Notes: a model not told the origin generated them from the sequence alone. A stretch of 64,000 nt of DNA from Roseivirga spongicola (GCF_001592965.1 NZ_LRPC01000012.1:124001-188000), one strand, 5' to 3'; positions 27,902 through 37,836 are shown, counted from the stretch's first letter. Program-made: numbers and translations.

Positions 27902-28924
27902 TTATAACTTTTTTTCCAGTTCCTTAACCCTGTCTATGAGTTTAGGAAGGTTCCTGAGAATTACGCTAGCGCGAAGAAAATCTTTGTGTTCCATAATAGG
28001 AGAGCCAAACCAGACCTTACCCTCTTGGGTAATGGTTTTTGGTACTCCTGCCTGAGGTCCAATGATGGTTCTATCTGCCATTTTTAAGTGACCAGTGATA
28101 CCTGCTTGCCCACCAATTTGGCAATTCTCACCAATTTTTGCACTTCCCGAAAGCCCTGCTTGAGAGGCTATAACTGTGTTTTTTCCTACTTCAACATTAT
28201 GAGCAATCTGTACCAAGTTGTCGAGCTTTACTCCACTTTTGATAATAGTAGAGCCCATGGTGGCACAGTCTATAGTAGTGTTCGCGCCAATATCTACATG
28301 GTCTTCTATAATTACGTTGCCTGTTTGAGGAATGGATTTATATGTGCCATCTTCTTGTGGGGCAAAGCCGAAACCATCGCTACCAATCACCACTCCTGAG
28401 TGGATTACACAGTTTGAGCCTACTTTACAATTGGCGTAAACTTTTACACCAGGGTGTATAATGGTGTTTTCTCCGATTTCAACATTGTCGCCAATGTAGG
28501 TGTTGGGGTAAATTTTAGTATTGTTTCCAACTTTTGCGTTTTCACCTAAATAAGAGAAGGCTCCTAGATATACATTCTCTCCATAACTGGCTGTTTCATG
28601 CTGAAAAGAAGGTTGTTCAATACCAGTTTTTACTTTGGCAGTAAGCTTTTGATATTCTTCTAAAAGCTTTGCGAAGGCAGAGTATGGGTCGTCAACCTTA
28701 ATCAAATTGGCCTTTAACTCCTTTTCTGGTTCAAAATCTGACTTTACAATAACCGCTGATGCACCGGTTTTATAGATGTATGGTAGGTATTTCGGATTAG
28801 CTAAGAATGAAATACTGCCTTCTGTAGCTTCCTCAATTTTTTCCAATCTGTTCACAGTCGCCTGGCCATTCCCTTCAACCATGCCTCCAATTAATTGGGC
28901 AACTTGTTCAATTGATATCTCCAT
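27902..28924 (-). CDS. lpxD: UDP-3-O-acylglucosamine N-acyltransferase
   Basis: A 340-aa enzyme for the third step of lipid A synthesis. An N-terminal uridine-binding domain ([15 protein letters not shown]) is followed by a long hexapeptide beta-helix (~105-300). The catalytic His is in [11 protein letters not shown], and GSDGFGFAP is a family block. A C-terminal helix (VKELEKKL) fits LpxD trimers. It lies 18 bp after the HD gene. Confidence 0.95.
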   Translation of the reverse strand: MEISIEQVAQLIGGMVEGNGQATVNRLEKIEEATEGSISFLANPKYLPYIYKTGASAVIVKSDFEPEKELKANLIKVDDPYSAFAKLLEEYQKLTAKVKTGIEQPSFQHETASYGENVYLGAFSYLGENAKVGNNTKIYPNTYIGDNVEIGENTIIHPGVKVYANCKVGSNCVIHSGVVIGSDGFGFAPQEDGTYKSIPQTGNVIIEDHVDIGANTTIDCATMGSTIIKSGVKLDNLVQIAHNVEVGKNTVIASQAGLSGSAKIGENCQIGGQAGITGHLKMADRTIIGPQAGVPKTITQEGKVWFGSPIMEHKDFLRASVILRNLPKLIDRVKELEKKL

Positions 28925-28942
28925 GGGGTAAATTTCTGATTG

Positions 28943-30175
28943 TCACAAATTTATGTCTTTTGGCCAGCATCGATAATACTTACGTACTATTTTGCTCATG
29001 GCCTTAATGTTAGGTAGGTCTGCTGCTTCTACAACATCTCTTACCTCTCCATTTTTAGATAAAATCATAATCTTCTTATCGTTGGTGAGGTAAGCATTGT
29101 TTGTTACCTGCCCCGTTGAAAAGAAATATTTAGTGTCTTTGGACTGAAGCCCGTAAGTGTCTGCTATTTTTTGTTGAATGTTCTCCTTCTCCTCTTTAGT
29201 AATTGGATCGGAACTAAATTTAATTCTAAATAGCTCTCGGTTGAGGAGCATACTACATAGGGCGGATAATATTTTATCGTCAGACTTTGCCCATATTTTT
29301 ATAGCACCCCAGAGATCGTAGTCGTCTAGCTCTAAGAAAGTTTCTAAGGTCTTAGGGTCTTCGGCAAACTGCTCAATACCAATTTCCTTTTCAAAAAAGA
29401 ACCTGAGCCCTTCGGTCATAAAAAGGTCTGCTTTTCCTTTTTTAGTCAGCTTTTTGGCTCTATTAATGATTGAAATGAGCATCTTCTCTGCACTTACTCC
29501 TGCCTTGTGCAAGTAAACTTGCCAGTACATAAGTCTTCTGGCACTCAAGAAGTTTTCAATGCTGTAAATACCTTTTTCTTCTACTACCAGCTGCCCATCT
29601 TTAACGTCTAGCATCTTGATGATGCGGTCGGCACCAATAGTTCCTTCAGAAACACCTGAGAAAAAGCTGTCTCTTTTAAGGTAGTCGAGCCTATCGATAT
29701 CTAATTGGCTAGAGACTAGCTGATGCAGAAAAGGCTTGGCGTAATTTCCATTGAAGATTTCTAATGCCAAAGAAAGTGCTCCATCAAATTCTTGGTTCAG
29801 CCTAGAAATAATCATTCTACTCAAGTGCTCATGATGAACATCTTTAAGAATACTGAATTCTAATGCATGGGAAAAGGGGCCATGTCCAACATCGTGTAAT
29901 AGAATAGCCACGAGCGCGCCTTCGTACTCTTCATCTGTTATTTCGACACCTTTAGTTCTTAAATTGTCTAGCGTAATAGACATCAGGTGCATGGCGCCAA
30001 GAGCATGATGGAAGCGCGTGTGATGCGCCCCAGGATAAACCAACTCTGCAAGCCCCATTTGTTTGATGCGCCTAAGTCGCTGGAAATAAGGGTGATTGAT
30101 GATGTCGAAAATCAGCTCATTTCTGATGGTGATGAACCCGTAGACAGGATCATTGATAATCTTCCGTTTGTTCAA
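28943..30175 (-). CDS. HD-domain phosphohydrolase (dGTPase/SAMHD1-like)
   Basis: A 410-aa protein. The metal site is formed by RFHHALGAMHLM (first His), HDVGHGPFSHALE (HD pair) and SQLDIDRLDYLKRD (final Asp). This matches the YdhJ/SAMHD1-like branch, which acts on dNTPs or other nucleotides. The first residues (NDPVYGFITI) are typical. It is the first gene of the lpx operon in this window and runs divergently from porX, 50 bp apart. Confidence 0.88.
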   Translation of the reverse strand: MNKRKIINDPVYGFITIRNELIFDIINHPYFQRLRRIKQMGLAELVYPGAHHTRFHHALGAMHLMSITLDNLRTKGVEITDEEYEGALVAILLHDVGHGPFSHALEFSILKDVHHEHLSRMIISRLNQEFDGALSLALEIFNGNYAKPFLHQLVSSQLDIDRLDYLKRDSFFSGVSEGTIGADRIIKMLDVKDGQLVVEEKGIYSIENFLSARRLMYWQVYLHKAGVSAEKMLISIINRAKKLTKKGKADLFMTEGLRFFFEKEIGIEQFAEDPKTLETFLELDDYDLWGAIKIWAKSDDKILSALCSMLLNRELFRIKFSSDPITKEEKENIQQKIADTYGLQSKDTKYFFSTGQVTNNAYLTNDKKIMILSKNGEVRDVVEAADLPNIKAMSKIVRKYYRCWPKDINL

Positions 30176-30225
30176 GTTTTGTGCTTTAATTCTCTTAAAT
30201 TCGAGCTTCTTCTCAATTTCGATTC

Positions 30226-31788
30226 ATGCAAAGATATAACATTTTATGGGCTGACGATGAGATCGATCTGCTGAAACCGCACATCCTTTTTTTGAGAGAT
30301 CGTGGTTATGACGTTACTCCAGTAACGAGTGGTGCAGATGCCATTGAGGCTATAGACCAACAGCCATTTGATATCGTCTTTTTGGATGAAAATATGCCTG
30401 GTATGACTGGCCTAGAAACCCTGAGCTACATCAAGGGAAGTAGGCCTTCAATTCCGGTGGTAATGATTACCAAAAATGAAGAAGAGCATATAATGGAGGA
30501 GGCAATTGGTTCTAAGATTGCCGACTATCTAATTAAGCCATTGAATCCTAATCAGATACTTATTTCAGTTAAGAAGTTGCTTGACAATAGGAGGCTGGTG
30601 AGCGATAGAACTAATTCTCAATATCAGCAAGACTTCAGAAATATCAGTATGAAGGTGAATGATTGGATAGATCATAATGAGTGGGCAGAGATCTATAAAA
30701 AGCTGGTGTATTGGGAGCTGGAAATAGAAGATACTGAGAACAAAAGTATGGCTGAAGTGCTGGAAATGCAGAAAGTGGAAGCCAATTCTAATTTCGCTCG
30801 TTTTGTAGAAGATAATTATGAGTCTTGGCTGAATGATGCTGATGCTGATAAACCAGTTCTTTCTCATCAGCTTTTGAGCAAGAAGGTATTCCCTGAGATA
30901 AATGATAAGCCAACCTTCTTGATAGTCATCGATAATCTCCGTTTCGATCAGTGGAAGATCATTGAAAGAGAAGTATTGAACTACTTCAACTTGCTAGAAG
31001 AGTCTGCCTATTATTCAATACTTCCTACCACTACAGCTTATGCCAGAAACTCCATATTTGCAGGAGAGCTGCCTTTGGAGATGAGTAAAAAGTATCCGCA
31101 TTTGTGGGTGCCAGACGATGACAATGAAGAAGGTAAGAACAATAATGAAGAAGGCTTCCTTCAGGAAAATCTCAAGAAGCATAGACTGGACATCAAAACT
31201 AGCTATCACAAGATTATACATGCCAATCAGGGAAAGCAACTGAACGATAACTTCTCTAACCTGCTGAATAATCAGCTAAATGTAGTGGTCTACAACTTTG
31301 TAGATATGCTTAGCCATGCCAGAACCGACATACGGATGATTAAAGAGCTTGCGGCAGATGAGTCTGCCTACAGGTCATTGACTAGGTCATGGTTTTTGCA
31401 TTCGCCTTTATTCGATTTATTGAAAATGGTGGCAGATAAAGGGCTGAGAGCTATGATTACTACAGACCACGGCACTTATAGGGTGAAGAAGCCTTTTAAA
31501 ATTGCTGGCGATAGAAATGTAAATACTAACCTGAGATATAAGCAAGGCAAGAACTTGGGTTATAAAGGAACCAATGGCATTTTTGAAGTCAGGAAACCTG
31601 AAGATTTACACCTGCCAAAGCCGAACGTTTCTACTTCTTACGTTTTTGCTACGGAAGATACCTTCTTCGCTTACCCCAATAATTACAATCATTATGTGAA
31701 GTACTACAGAGATACTTTTCAGCACGGTGGTGTATCTTTGGAAGAAATGATAATTCCCTTTATTTCATTAATTTCGAAAAGGGCTTAA
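30226..31788 (+). CDS. porX: PorX: response regulator with PglZ/alkaline-phosphatase domain
   Basis: A 520-aa regulator of the type IX secretion system in Bacteroidota. Residues 1-120 are a receiver domain with acid pocket D10-D11-E12, phospho-acceptor Asp54 (FLDENMPG) and Lys in LIKPLNP. A linker of helices (~125-200) leads to the PglZ domain of the alkaline phosphatase superfamily: VIDNLRFDQWK, ILPTTTAYARNSIFAG (nucleophile Thr region), VDMLSH and ITTDHGTYRV (metal ligands). The fold with a metal phosphodiesterase activity on nucleotides is known for PorX. Its kinase PorY is not in the window. Confidence 0.94.
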   Translation: MQRYNILWADDEIDLLKPHILFLRDRGYDVTPVTSGADAIEAIDQQPFDIVFLDENMPGMTGLETLSYIKGSRPSIPVVMITKNEEEHIMEEAIGSKIADYLIKPLNPNQILISVKKLLDNRRLVSDRTNSQYQQDFRNISMKVNDWIDHNEWAEIYKKLVYWELEIEDTENKSMAEVLEMQKVEANSNFARFVEDNYESWLNDADADKPVLSHQLLSKKVFPEINDKPTFLIVIDNLRFDQWKIIEREVLNYFNLLEESAYYSILPTTTAYARNSIFAGELPLEMSKKYPHLWVPDDDNEEGKNNNEEGFLQENLKKHRLDIKTSYHKIIHANQGKQLNDNFSNLLNNQLNVVVYNFVDMLSHARTDIRMIKELAADESAYRSLTRSWFLHSPLFDLLKMVADKGLRAMITTDHGTYRVKKPFKIAGDRNVNTNLRYKQGKNLGYKGTNGIFEVRKPEDLHLPKPNVSTSYVFATEDTFFAYPNNYNHYVKYYRDTFQHGGVSLEEMIIPFISLISKRA

Positions 31789-31799
31789 TACTAATTAAG

Positions 31800-32228
31800 A
31801 TGGTTGTTGAGGTGAACGGTTTGGGTGATTTAAAGAGCGCGGCTCAGAAGATCATTCAGTTTGCGGGCGATGAGAAAATCTGGGTGCTAAATGGTTCTAT
31901 GGGAGCGGGTAAAACAACGCTTTCTAAAGCTATTTGTGCAGAACTGGAAGTACTAGATACTGTTCAAAGCCCTACCTTTTCTATTGTGAATGAGTACCTC
32001 TCTGCTAAAGATGAAGTCATCTATCATTTCGACTTTTACAGGTTGGAGCACCCGGAAGAGGCTTTAAATATTGGGGTAGAAGAGTACTTCGATTCGGGCA
32101 ATTTGTGCCTTATTGAGTGGCCACAGAAAATAGGCAATTTGTTGCCAGAGAAATACTTGGCCATTAATATTGAAGATTTAGGAGAAAATAAGCGTGAACT
32201 GACCTTAACTCATCATGACGAAAGATAA
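31800..32228 (+). CDS. tsaE: tRNA threonylcarbamoyladenosine synthesis ATPase TsaE
   Basis: A 142-aa P-loop protein needed for t6A37 modification of tRNA together with TsaB and TsaD. Walker A is NGSMGAGKTTLSKAI, SPTFSIVNEY and HFDFYRL are family blocks, and LIEWPQKIGNLLP completes the pattern. It follows porX by 11 bp and overlaps ald by 14 bp, so these three are probably one transcript. Confidence 0.93.
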   Translation: MVVEVNGLGDLKSAAQKIIQFAGDEKIWVLNGSMGAGKTTLSKAICAELEVLDTVQSPTFSIVNEYLSAKDEVIYHFDFYRLEHPEEALNIGVEEYFDSGNLCLIEWPQKIGNLLPEKYLAINIEDLGENKRELTLTHHDER

Positions 32229-33438
32229 AACCGGTTTTGCTGAGCTGGCCAAAGAAGGCAGCCTTTATCCACAAGAGCAGTTGCTTAAAGTAAAGTCTGG
32301 CAACAAAAACTTGCTGATTTCCGTGCCTAAAGAGGTTTCTCTACAAGAAAACAGATTGAGCCTTACTCCAGCAGCAGTGGGTATTTTGGTGGCCAATGGG
32401 CACAGGGTTTTGGTAGAAGAAGGGGCTGGTGACCATGCTTTTTTCACCGATGCAGAATATTCAGAAAACGGTGCAGAGATCTGCTATTCCAAAAAGGAGA
32501 TTTTTGAAGCTGGCTTGATTGTTAAAGTGGAGCCGCCTACCGAAGAAGAAATTGAGTTGATGAAGCCTGGATCAACGGTTTTCTCTGCCATTCAATTGGC
32601 CAATACTTCTGATTCTTACTACGAAGCATTGAATAGGAAGAAGATTTCAGCCTTGGGCTTTGAATTTCTTCAAGATAAAGCCGGAGGGCTTCCCATTGTC
32701 AATGCTATGAGTGAATTGGCCGGCAGTCTTGTGATTCCTATGGCTGTTGAGCACATGAGCAGCTCTAATGGAGGCAGAGGGATAATATTGGGAGGTATAA
32801 CAGGTGTTCCGCCAACTAGAGTTATTATTCTGGGGGCAGGAACAGTGGCAGAGTATGCCGCTAGAGCAGCACTCGGATTAGGAGCTGAAGTCAGAATTTT
32901 TGATAATGAGATTTACAAGCTGCGCAGAATTAAACACAAGCTTTCTAATCAGGCTTTTACTGCGGTTATAGATAGTGCTACGCTTGGTCAGTCTTTAGTC
33001 TCTGCTGATGTGGTAATTGGTGCTTTACGTGCCGAGAAGGGTAGGGCAAGGTGCGTAGTAACCGAAGAAATGGTTTCTAGCATGAAGCCAGGTTCGGTGA
33101 TTATCGATGTTTCAATAGATCAGGGAGGTTGTATTGAGACTTCTCGGATTACAACGCATGATAAACCAGTATTCAAAAAGTTTGATGTTATTCATTATTG
33201 CGTACCAAATATTGCCTCTAGAGCGGCTAGAACAGCAACCACGGCTTTGAGTAATATACTAACTCCTGTACTTTTGAAGCTTGGCGATATTGGGGGAATA
33301 GATGATATGATGTATACCTATTCTTGGTTTTGCAAAGGCGTTTATACCTATAAAGGGCATACCACAAATCTAGAAATAGCCAAGAGATTCAACTTGCCTT
33401 ACAAGGACCTGAATCTATTAATGGCTGCTCGATTCTAG
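32215..33438 (+). CDS. ald: Alanine dehydrogenase
   Basis: A 407-aa NAD-dependent enzyme that interconverts alanine and pyruvate/ammonia. N-terminal motif KEVSLQENRLSLTPAAVGIL and the GAGDHAFF loop match AlaDH/PNT; the nucleotide-binding motif is VIILGAGTVAEYAARAALGLGA with an acidic residue in FDNEIY. It is longer at the N-terminus than the classical ~370-aa enzyme. AlaDH rather than saccharopine dehydrogenase is favoured by the GGVPxT-like motif (ITGVPPTRV). Confidence 0.88.
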   Translation: MTKDKTGFAELAKEGSLYPQEQLLKVKSGNKNLLISVPKEVSLQENRLSLTPAAVGILVANGHRVLVEEGAGDHAFFTDAEYSENGAEICYSKKEIFEAGLIVKVEPPTEEEIELMKPGSTVFSAIQLANTSDSYYEALNRKKISALGFEFLQDKAGGLPIVNAMSELAGSLVIPMAVEHMSSSNGGRGIILGGITGVPPTRVIILGAGTVAEYAARAALGLGAEVRIFDNEIYKLRRIKHKLSNQAFTAVIDSATLGQSLVSADVVIGALRAEKGRARCVVTEEMVSSMKPGSVIIDVSIDQGGCIETSRITTHDKPVFKKFDVIHYCVPNIASRAARTATTALSNILTPVLLKLGDIGGIDDMMYTYSWFCKGVYTYKGHTTNLEIAKRFNLPYKDLNLLMAARF

Positions 33439-33851
33439 CCACTCACTAAGGCTGCACTTATGGCTTGAAAGAGTTCTTTAGACATAGAACTTTCCTTTTC
33501 GTTGGTTACTAGTTCTGTAAACTCAGTTACCGAAGAATATTTCCCTAGTTGGTTTTGGTCTAAAGATTTGAAGGCCATTGTCCAGTCAGTGTATACGCGC
33601 TGGTCAGTCTCTTTCATGTGTAATAGTAGGAATTCACGATGCCGAGAATCACGCTTAATTCTATCGTATAGGTCTAGCAAGATTTGAAAATCGCCTTCTA
33701 ATAGCTGTAAAAACTGACCGCCATGATAAAGAAGGCAACCAGTTAGGTTGTTGGCCTGGTTAAAGTCTCTAGCAGTTTTAAGAATGTCTTCTAGGTCTTG
33801 TTCTGTGAGCCCAGGTTTTGCGGTACTTCTATAGATGAGTTCGTAAAGCAT
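33435..33851 (-). CDS. BLUF-domain blue-light photoreceptor
   Basis: A 138-aa flavin photoreceptor made almost only of the BLUF domain. With the start at 33851, all key residues fall at the expected spacing: Tyr7 and Gln49 (photocycle pair), Asn31 (flavin contact), Trp90 and Met92. The frame extends upstream to 33968, but that part overlaps the next gene and lacks BLUF character, so 33851 is chosen. There is no output domain, so it probably acts on a separate partner; the neighbouring four-helix membrane protein is one candidate. Confidence 0.92.
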   Translation of the reverse strand: MLYELIYRSTAKPGLTEQDLEDILKTARDFNQANNLTGCLLYHGGQFLQLLEGDFQILLDLYDRIKRDSRHREFLLLHMKETDQRVYTDWTMAFKSLDQNQLGKYSSVTEFTELVTNEKESSMSKELFQAISAALVSG

Positions 33852-33910
33852 AATTGAAAGCGAGTTTCTACAATGTAGGAAAAATGAGCTTAGCAAGAAA
33901 CTGCTATTCT

Positions 33911-34540
33911 TTAACCGTTGTAATACTGTAGGTTCACTAGTTTGAAATAGTATGAGTGAATCTGCCAATCTAAAAAAGTTAATGCTGATAGAAGCATTAT
34001 GATCGGTGTGGCAAAAACCATAATTGTATTGCCTAAATAAGCACTAGTCAGAAAGGTTAGAACGAGTGCTATGTTGGTGAAAAAGAAAAGTCGTTTGTTT
34101 TGCCTTTTTCTTTCTAGGTCGCTTAATACTTTTGAATTAGCCACTGTTAGCTTCCAAAGCCAACCCCAAAACTGGTTCTTGCACTCGACTAACCAGCTAT
34201 CAAAATCTATAGATTGGTTAAAGGAGCATCTAAGAAGCCTTAATAAGGCAAGTCTTTTCTTTTTGGTTACCCAATTGTAAAAGAATAGTAGACAAACAGA
34301 CCAGCTGATAAGAAGGAAAAATATGGAAATAATACCCAGTTCACCTGAAGGCAATAGTTGATCGAAAACTTTAAAAATGAATGTAATTATAAAGAAGAGG
34401 GTTAAGTAGAAGTTGGTTTTAAGACCGTTTTGAACAGATCGAATCTCCGTTTCAACAAATTCCGAGTGCCTTAAATCTTCTACTCCACTTTGAGTTGTTT
34501 TGCCTAATTCTTCTAAAATTTTGTTTTGAAGTTCTGTCAT
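33911..34540 (-). CDS. Four-helix membrane protein, unknown
   Basis: About 209 aa from the Met at 34540 (the frame is open to 34597). A cytoplasmic N-terminal helix (TELQNKILEELGKTTQSG) precedes two membrane segments (~41-60, ~65-88), then a basic/amphipathic loop (RKRQNKRLF) and two more segments (~158-195). No family recognised. It lies 59 bp upstream of the BLUF gene in the same direction, so cotranscription and function as its partner are possible. Confidence 0.65.
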   Translation of the reverse strand: MTELQNKILEELGKTTQSGVEDLRHSEFVETEIRSVQNGLKTNFYLTLFFIITFIFKVFDQLLPSGELGIISIFFLLISWSVCLLFFYNWVTKKKRLALLRLLRCSFNQSIDFDSWLVECKNQFWGWLWKLTVANSKVLSDLERKRQNKRLFFFTNIALVLTFLTSAYLGNTIMVFATPIIMLLSALTFLDWQIHSYYFKLVNLQYYNG

Positions 34541-34598
34541 GATAAAGTGTGATGATTGAAGATAAAAAAGATTCAGAACTATTTCATTCCTTTGCAAA

Positions 34599-35051
34599 AT
34601 GTTGGAATTGAAAAGGGATGTTTTTCGGGAGTGTTCCGAAAAAGTCGGTCAACGAATAGCTTCACTCGAAGCTGAATTGCGCACACTGTCAGAGTCAGCA
34701 TCGTCAGATACCAAAAGCTCTATGGGAGACAAGTATGAAACCGCTAGAGAGATGATGAATTTGGAAAAGGAGAAGTATAGCACTCAGTTAGAAGACGCTG
34801 AAAAAATGAAGACTATACTCAATTCTTTAAAGATTGAACACAGTAGTGAAAAAGTGGTTTTGGGCTCTTTAGTGAAGTCTTCTACCTGTCTTTTCTTCGT
34901 GTCCATTTCTTTGGGGAAAATTCCTGTAAATGGTAAAGAGGTTTTTGTTATTTCTCCGCTTTCGCCCATTGGGCAGAGTCTAATGGGTAAGCAGGTAAAC
35001 AATAGCATTGAGTTTGCGGGCAAAGTTGAACGTATTATTGCTATTGCTTAG
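34599..35051 (+). CDS. GreA/GreB C-terminal-domain-like protein
   Basis: A 150-aa protein. Residues ~1-70 form an amphipathic coiled coil (SEKVGQRIASLEAELRTLSE), residues ~80-150 resemble the GreA/GreB FKBP-like C-terminal domain (VLGSLVKSS, FFVSISLGKI, VFVISPLSPIGQSLMGKQVN). The Asp/Glu pair at the coiled-coil tip of true Gre factors is not obvious, so it may bind RNA polymerase without promoting cleavage. Homologues are sometimes mislabelled 3-oxoacyl-ACP synthase in Bacteroidota; nothing here supports that. Confidence 0.75.
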   Translation: MLELKRDVFRECSEKVGQRIASLEAELRTLSESASSDTKSSMGDKYETAREMMNLEKEKYSTQLEDAEKMKTILNSLKIEHSSEKVVLGSLVKSSTCLFFVSISLGKIPVNGKEVFVISPLSPIGQSLMGKQVNNSIEFAGKVERIIAIA

Positions 35052-35074
35052 TAATGAGCGTATTGAATTGAAAG

Positions 35075-35106
35075 GATCAGGGCTAAGCTAGCCTTGATCT
35101 TTTTTT
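35075..35106 (+). terminator. Intrinsic terminator after the GreA-like gene
   Basis: GATCAGGGCT (35075-35084) pairs with AGCCTTGATC (35090-35099), 9 of 10 plus one G-U, loop AAGCT, followed by seven Ts (35100-35106). This is a complete rho-independent terminator, 24 bp after the stop. Confidence 0.88.
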
Positions 35107-35133
35107 ATATTTCATTCTTCAATATTTTTGAAA

Positions 35134-36291
35134 ATGAAACACACCAGTCTTTTAGTTTTCATAGTTGCACTCTCTTTGGCCTGCTCTAGTAACAATACTA
35201 CAGATGGGGGCTCAACAATTGAAATACAAAAACTAACCCTAATTGAGTTAAATGGAGACTCAAACTATTTCTCAAATCTTGAGATTATCAATTGGAATGA
35301 GAATGAAAGTGCCATAGTAGGGATAGACAAACGACAAAATGAGTTACTGTTTTTCGATTTAGACGGAGAGCTTCTTAATGAAATACAAGTGCCTTCTTCA
35401 GGCCAGCCATTTGGGCTAAGACGCATAGCGGATATTCATTACATCAATAAAGATTCTATTCTGATCTACGATTCAATTCTAATGAAGGTGTTGTTGCAAA
35501 ACATGAAAAGTGAAGTGGTTGATTCATGGAGCTTAACTTCTTTTTGGAAAGAGGCATCAAGAGGTGCAAATGTTGGTATTGTAGATGCATATTCTGAAAA
35601 TGGAGAGCTAATGGTTGAGTTGTTAGCTTTCGAGAATGAATACTCAATTTCCTCAGAAGACTATTACAGCAACACAAGGCTTTTTCACCATATCAACCTG
35701 ACCAAACAAAAAGTTACTTCGTACATGGGCTATCCTGCAGAGTCACCATATCGCGAACAGCTCTTTTACTCAGCTAACTTCCCCTATGTGGTGAAAGCGG
35801 ATAGCTCTTATGTCTTGTCTTTTCCATTCGATAAAAACTTATATCTGTACTCTAAAGACCTGAATACGTATTCATATTTAGAGAATAGCCCTGCTGGTTT
35901 CCCTCGTGCAACTGGTCAGCCTTTTGGTTCGAGCCAAACAAAAGATGGGGCCTTATATACCAGAAAGCTTAATGGTTTCGGCTTGAATATGAAAAGTGCA
36001 GTAGCTGTTGAGGGTGTAGGCGAAGCAGTAATTCGTGTATATAGGGAAGCGTTGGGTGAGGGTAGTGAAGTAGACTCAAACTCAGTATCTGAACTTCCTG
36101 TCACTTTCAATCTTGAGTTGTTTGCAATAGGCGGAGGTGAAATCCGCAAAGTAGCACATCAGAACGCCATAAATGAATTGGCTTTGGGTAACTTCATAGG
36201 TCAAGATAAAAAGGGTGCTTTCTATTTTCTGGAGCATAATGAGGAAGTTGAGGATAGAAGAATTTACAAAGTAAGGCTCTCGATAAAGTAG
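35134..36291 (+). CDS. Beta-propeller-like lipoprotein (DUF4221-like)
   Basis: About 385 aa from the ATG at 35134 (TTG 35128 also possible). The lipobox is SLACSSN. The mature part has repeated aromatic-ending strands and spaced acidic turns (LLFFDLDGELLNEIQV, SILIYDSILMKVLL, YVLSFPFDKNLYLYS), consistent with a six-bladed propeller such as DUF4221 or BF3164-type lipoproteins. The specific family call is tentative. It begins a new transcription unit after the terminator. Confidence 0.72.
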   Translation: MKHTSLLVFIVALSLACSSNNTTDGGSTIEIQKLTLIELNGDSNYFSNLEIINWNENESAIVGIDKRQNELLFFDLDGELLNEIQVPSSGQPFGLRRIADIHYINKDSILIYDSILMKVLLQNMKSEVVDSWSLTSFWKEASRGANVGIVDAYSENGELMVELLAFENEYSISSEDYYSNTRLFHHINLTKQKVTSYMGYPAESPYREQLFYSANFPYVVKADSSYVLSFPFDKNLYLYSKDLNTYSYLENSPAGFPRATGQPFGSSQTKDGALYTRKLNGFGLNMKSAVAVEGVGEAVIRVYREALGEGSEVDSNSVSELPVTFNLELFAIGGGEIRKVAHQNAINELALGNFIGQDKKGAFYFLEHNEEVEDRRIYKVRLSIK

Positions 36292-36322
36292 TAGCCTCAC
36301 TCTATAATTCTTTCATGCATTT

Positions 36323-37744
36323 CTAGTGCATCCCCACTTTGCCTTTCATAGATTCAAAGATTTTTTTGGAGTCGAAGCCGATGCCGTCTTTAAAGACTGT
36401 TTCAATTTTTCGGATGTTACTAATATCTGCTTCTAAGTCGCCATCGATAAGAACTAAGTCGGCTTGTTTGCCGATCACTATCGAACCGATTTTGTCTGCT
36501 CTTTCCAAATATTCGGCACCATTTAGTGAGGAGATTTTAATGGCTTCACTTACCGTAAAACCTGCCTCAACAAGTAATTCAACCTGACGCATATTACCAT
36601 AGCCGGCAATGGTTCTTCCAGCTCCGGTTGGGTCAGTTCCAGACAAAAGCTGACCGCCCATGTCATAAAATTTCTTTTCCCAAGCCATCTGCTTTTTAAA
36701 GTTGACAAAAGAAGCAGAATCTCTTCCTTGTCGTCTCGTGTGGCTCTGCACTAAGCTGGCTCTTATTTCTTCACTCATGGCGTCAAGTCCACCGCCAAGA
36801 ACTACTTCACGACCTGTATAAGGTTCGAAAACAGGAAGGGTAGAGGTTACTGCTACGTTTTTCTCTATCAGGAATTTCATCAATTCTTCCATCTCTGGGC
36901 TGTCTTCAGGTAGTTCTGCCAAGGCCCTGCCTCGTTTAAAGGCCGGACAGAAATTGTCAACCTTGTCACCCACAAAGTCGGAGCTTTGAAAAAAGCCATG
37001 CTCAATATTGTCAATGCCTATTTCTGCGGCTTCGCGATAAGTCACCGAGCAAATATGACCAGTTACTTTCTTGCCTTGTGCATGAGCAGCATCTACCACC
37101 GCTTTTAAATCCTCTTTAGTAATGTTCTGATAAACCTTGAATGAGTTGATGCCTCTTTTACCCCAGTATTCCACCATCTCAATACCATCTTCTGGGCTTT
37201 CAATAATGCCCACTTCAGGAACAGGAGTGCCGGCTCTTTCAATAAATGGCCCTGTTAAATCCATTTTCGGCCCAAGCATTCTTCCTTCTTCAATCCATTT
37301 TCTGATGTTTAAGTCGGTTTGCGGTTCAATACTTCCAGCCGTTCTGATGGTGGTAACTCCTCCTGCCAAATAGAGTCTCGGAAAAGTGAAGGTCATTTGT
37401 GCTACGCTGAATACTCCATCGAATGGTTTTGGGTAGAAGATGTGCTCATGAAGCATGACCAATCCCGGAATCAGGGTTTTTCCCGTTCCATCGATTGACT
37501 TATAATCGCTTGGGTAGGTCATAGAAGCGGTATTGCCAATTTGAGAGATTACTCCATCTATGAAAATCACCGTTTGGTTAGTTTTGGCAGGCCCACCAGT
37601 GCCGTCAATCACTTTAACATTGGTGATGGCTACGGCCTTTTCTTGATTGGTTACATAGGGTGCAACCGCGCGAGAGAAGTTTTGGCCGAAGGACAAGCTA
37701 GCTAGAAGAGCAAGGGTAAACGAAAGCAGTATTCTGGTTTTCAT
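36323..37744 (-). CDS. Secreted metal-dependent amidohydrolase
   Basis: A 473-aa protein with a signal peptide (cleavage near SFGQNF). Amidohydrolase superfamily metal ligands: MLHEHIF (HxH pair), KVYQN (bridging Lys in SFKVYQ), VTGHICS, IEHGFF and the distal Asp in SGTDPTG. The sequence after IDGTGGPA and TLIPGLVML matches imidazolonepropionase-like/D-aminoacylase-like family members. The substrate is unknown; periplasmic location suggests peptides or lactone-like compounds. Confidence 0.85.
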   Translation of the reverse strand: MKTRILLSFTLALLASLSFGQNFSRAVAPYVTNQEKAVAITNVKVIDGTGGPAKTNQTVIFIDGVISQIGNTASMTYPSDYKSIDGTGKTLIPGLVMLHEHIFYPKPFDGVFSVAQMTFTFPRLYLAGGVTTIRTAGSIEPQTDLNIRKWIEEGRMLGPKMDLTGPFIERAGTPVPEVGIIESPEDGIEMVEYWGKRGINSFKVYQNITKEDLKAVVDAAHAQGKKVTGHICSVTYREAAEIGIDNIEHGFFQSSDFVGDKVDNFCPAFKRGRALAELPEDSPEMEELMKFLIEKNVAVTSTLPVFEPYTGREVVLGGGLDAMSEEIRASLVQSHTRRQGRDSASFVNFKKQMAWEKKFYDMGGQLLSGTDPTGAGRTIAGYGNMRQVELLVEAGFTVSEAIKISSLNGAEYLERADKIGSIVIGKQADLVLIDGDLEADISNIRKIETVFKDGIGFDSKKIFESMKGKVGMH

Positions 37745-37836
37745 AGGCTTAGAATGAGGTTCGGAAGTTACGCATTTAGACCTAACCTATTTCTTCGAAC
37801 GATTGCAAATATGATGTGTGGCGAATAAATTGAAGC

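Noticed and set aside
33852-33968. Longer N-terminus for the BLUF protein
   Set aside because: It overlaps the membrane protein gene, and BLUF residue spacing fits only the start at 33851.
34599-35051. Annotation as 3-oxoacyl-ACP synthase
   Set aside because: No thiolase-fold Cys-His-His motif and far too short; the pattern is GreA/GreB-like.
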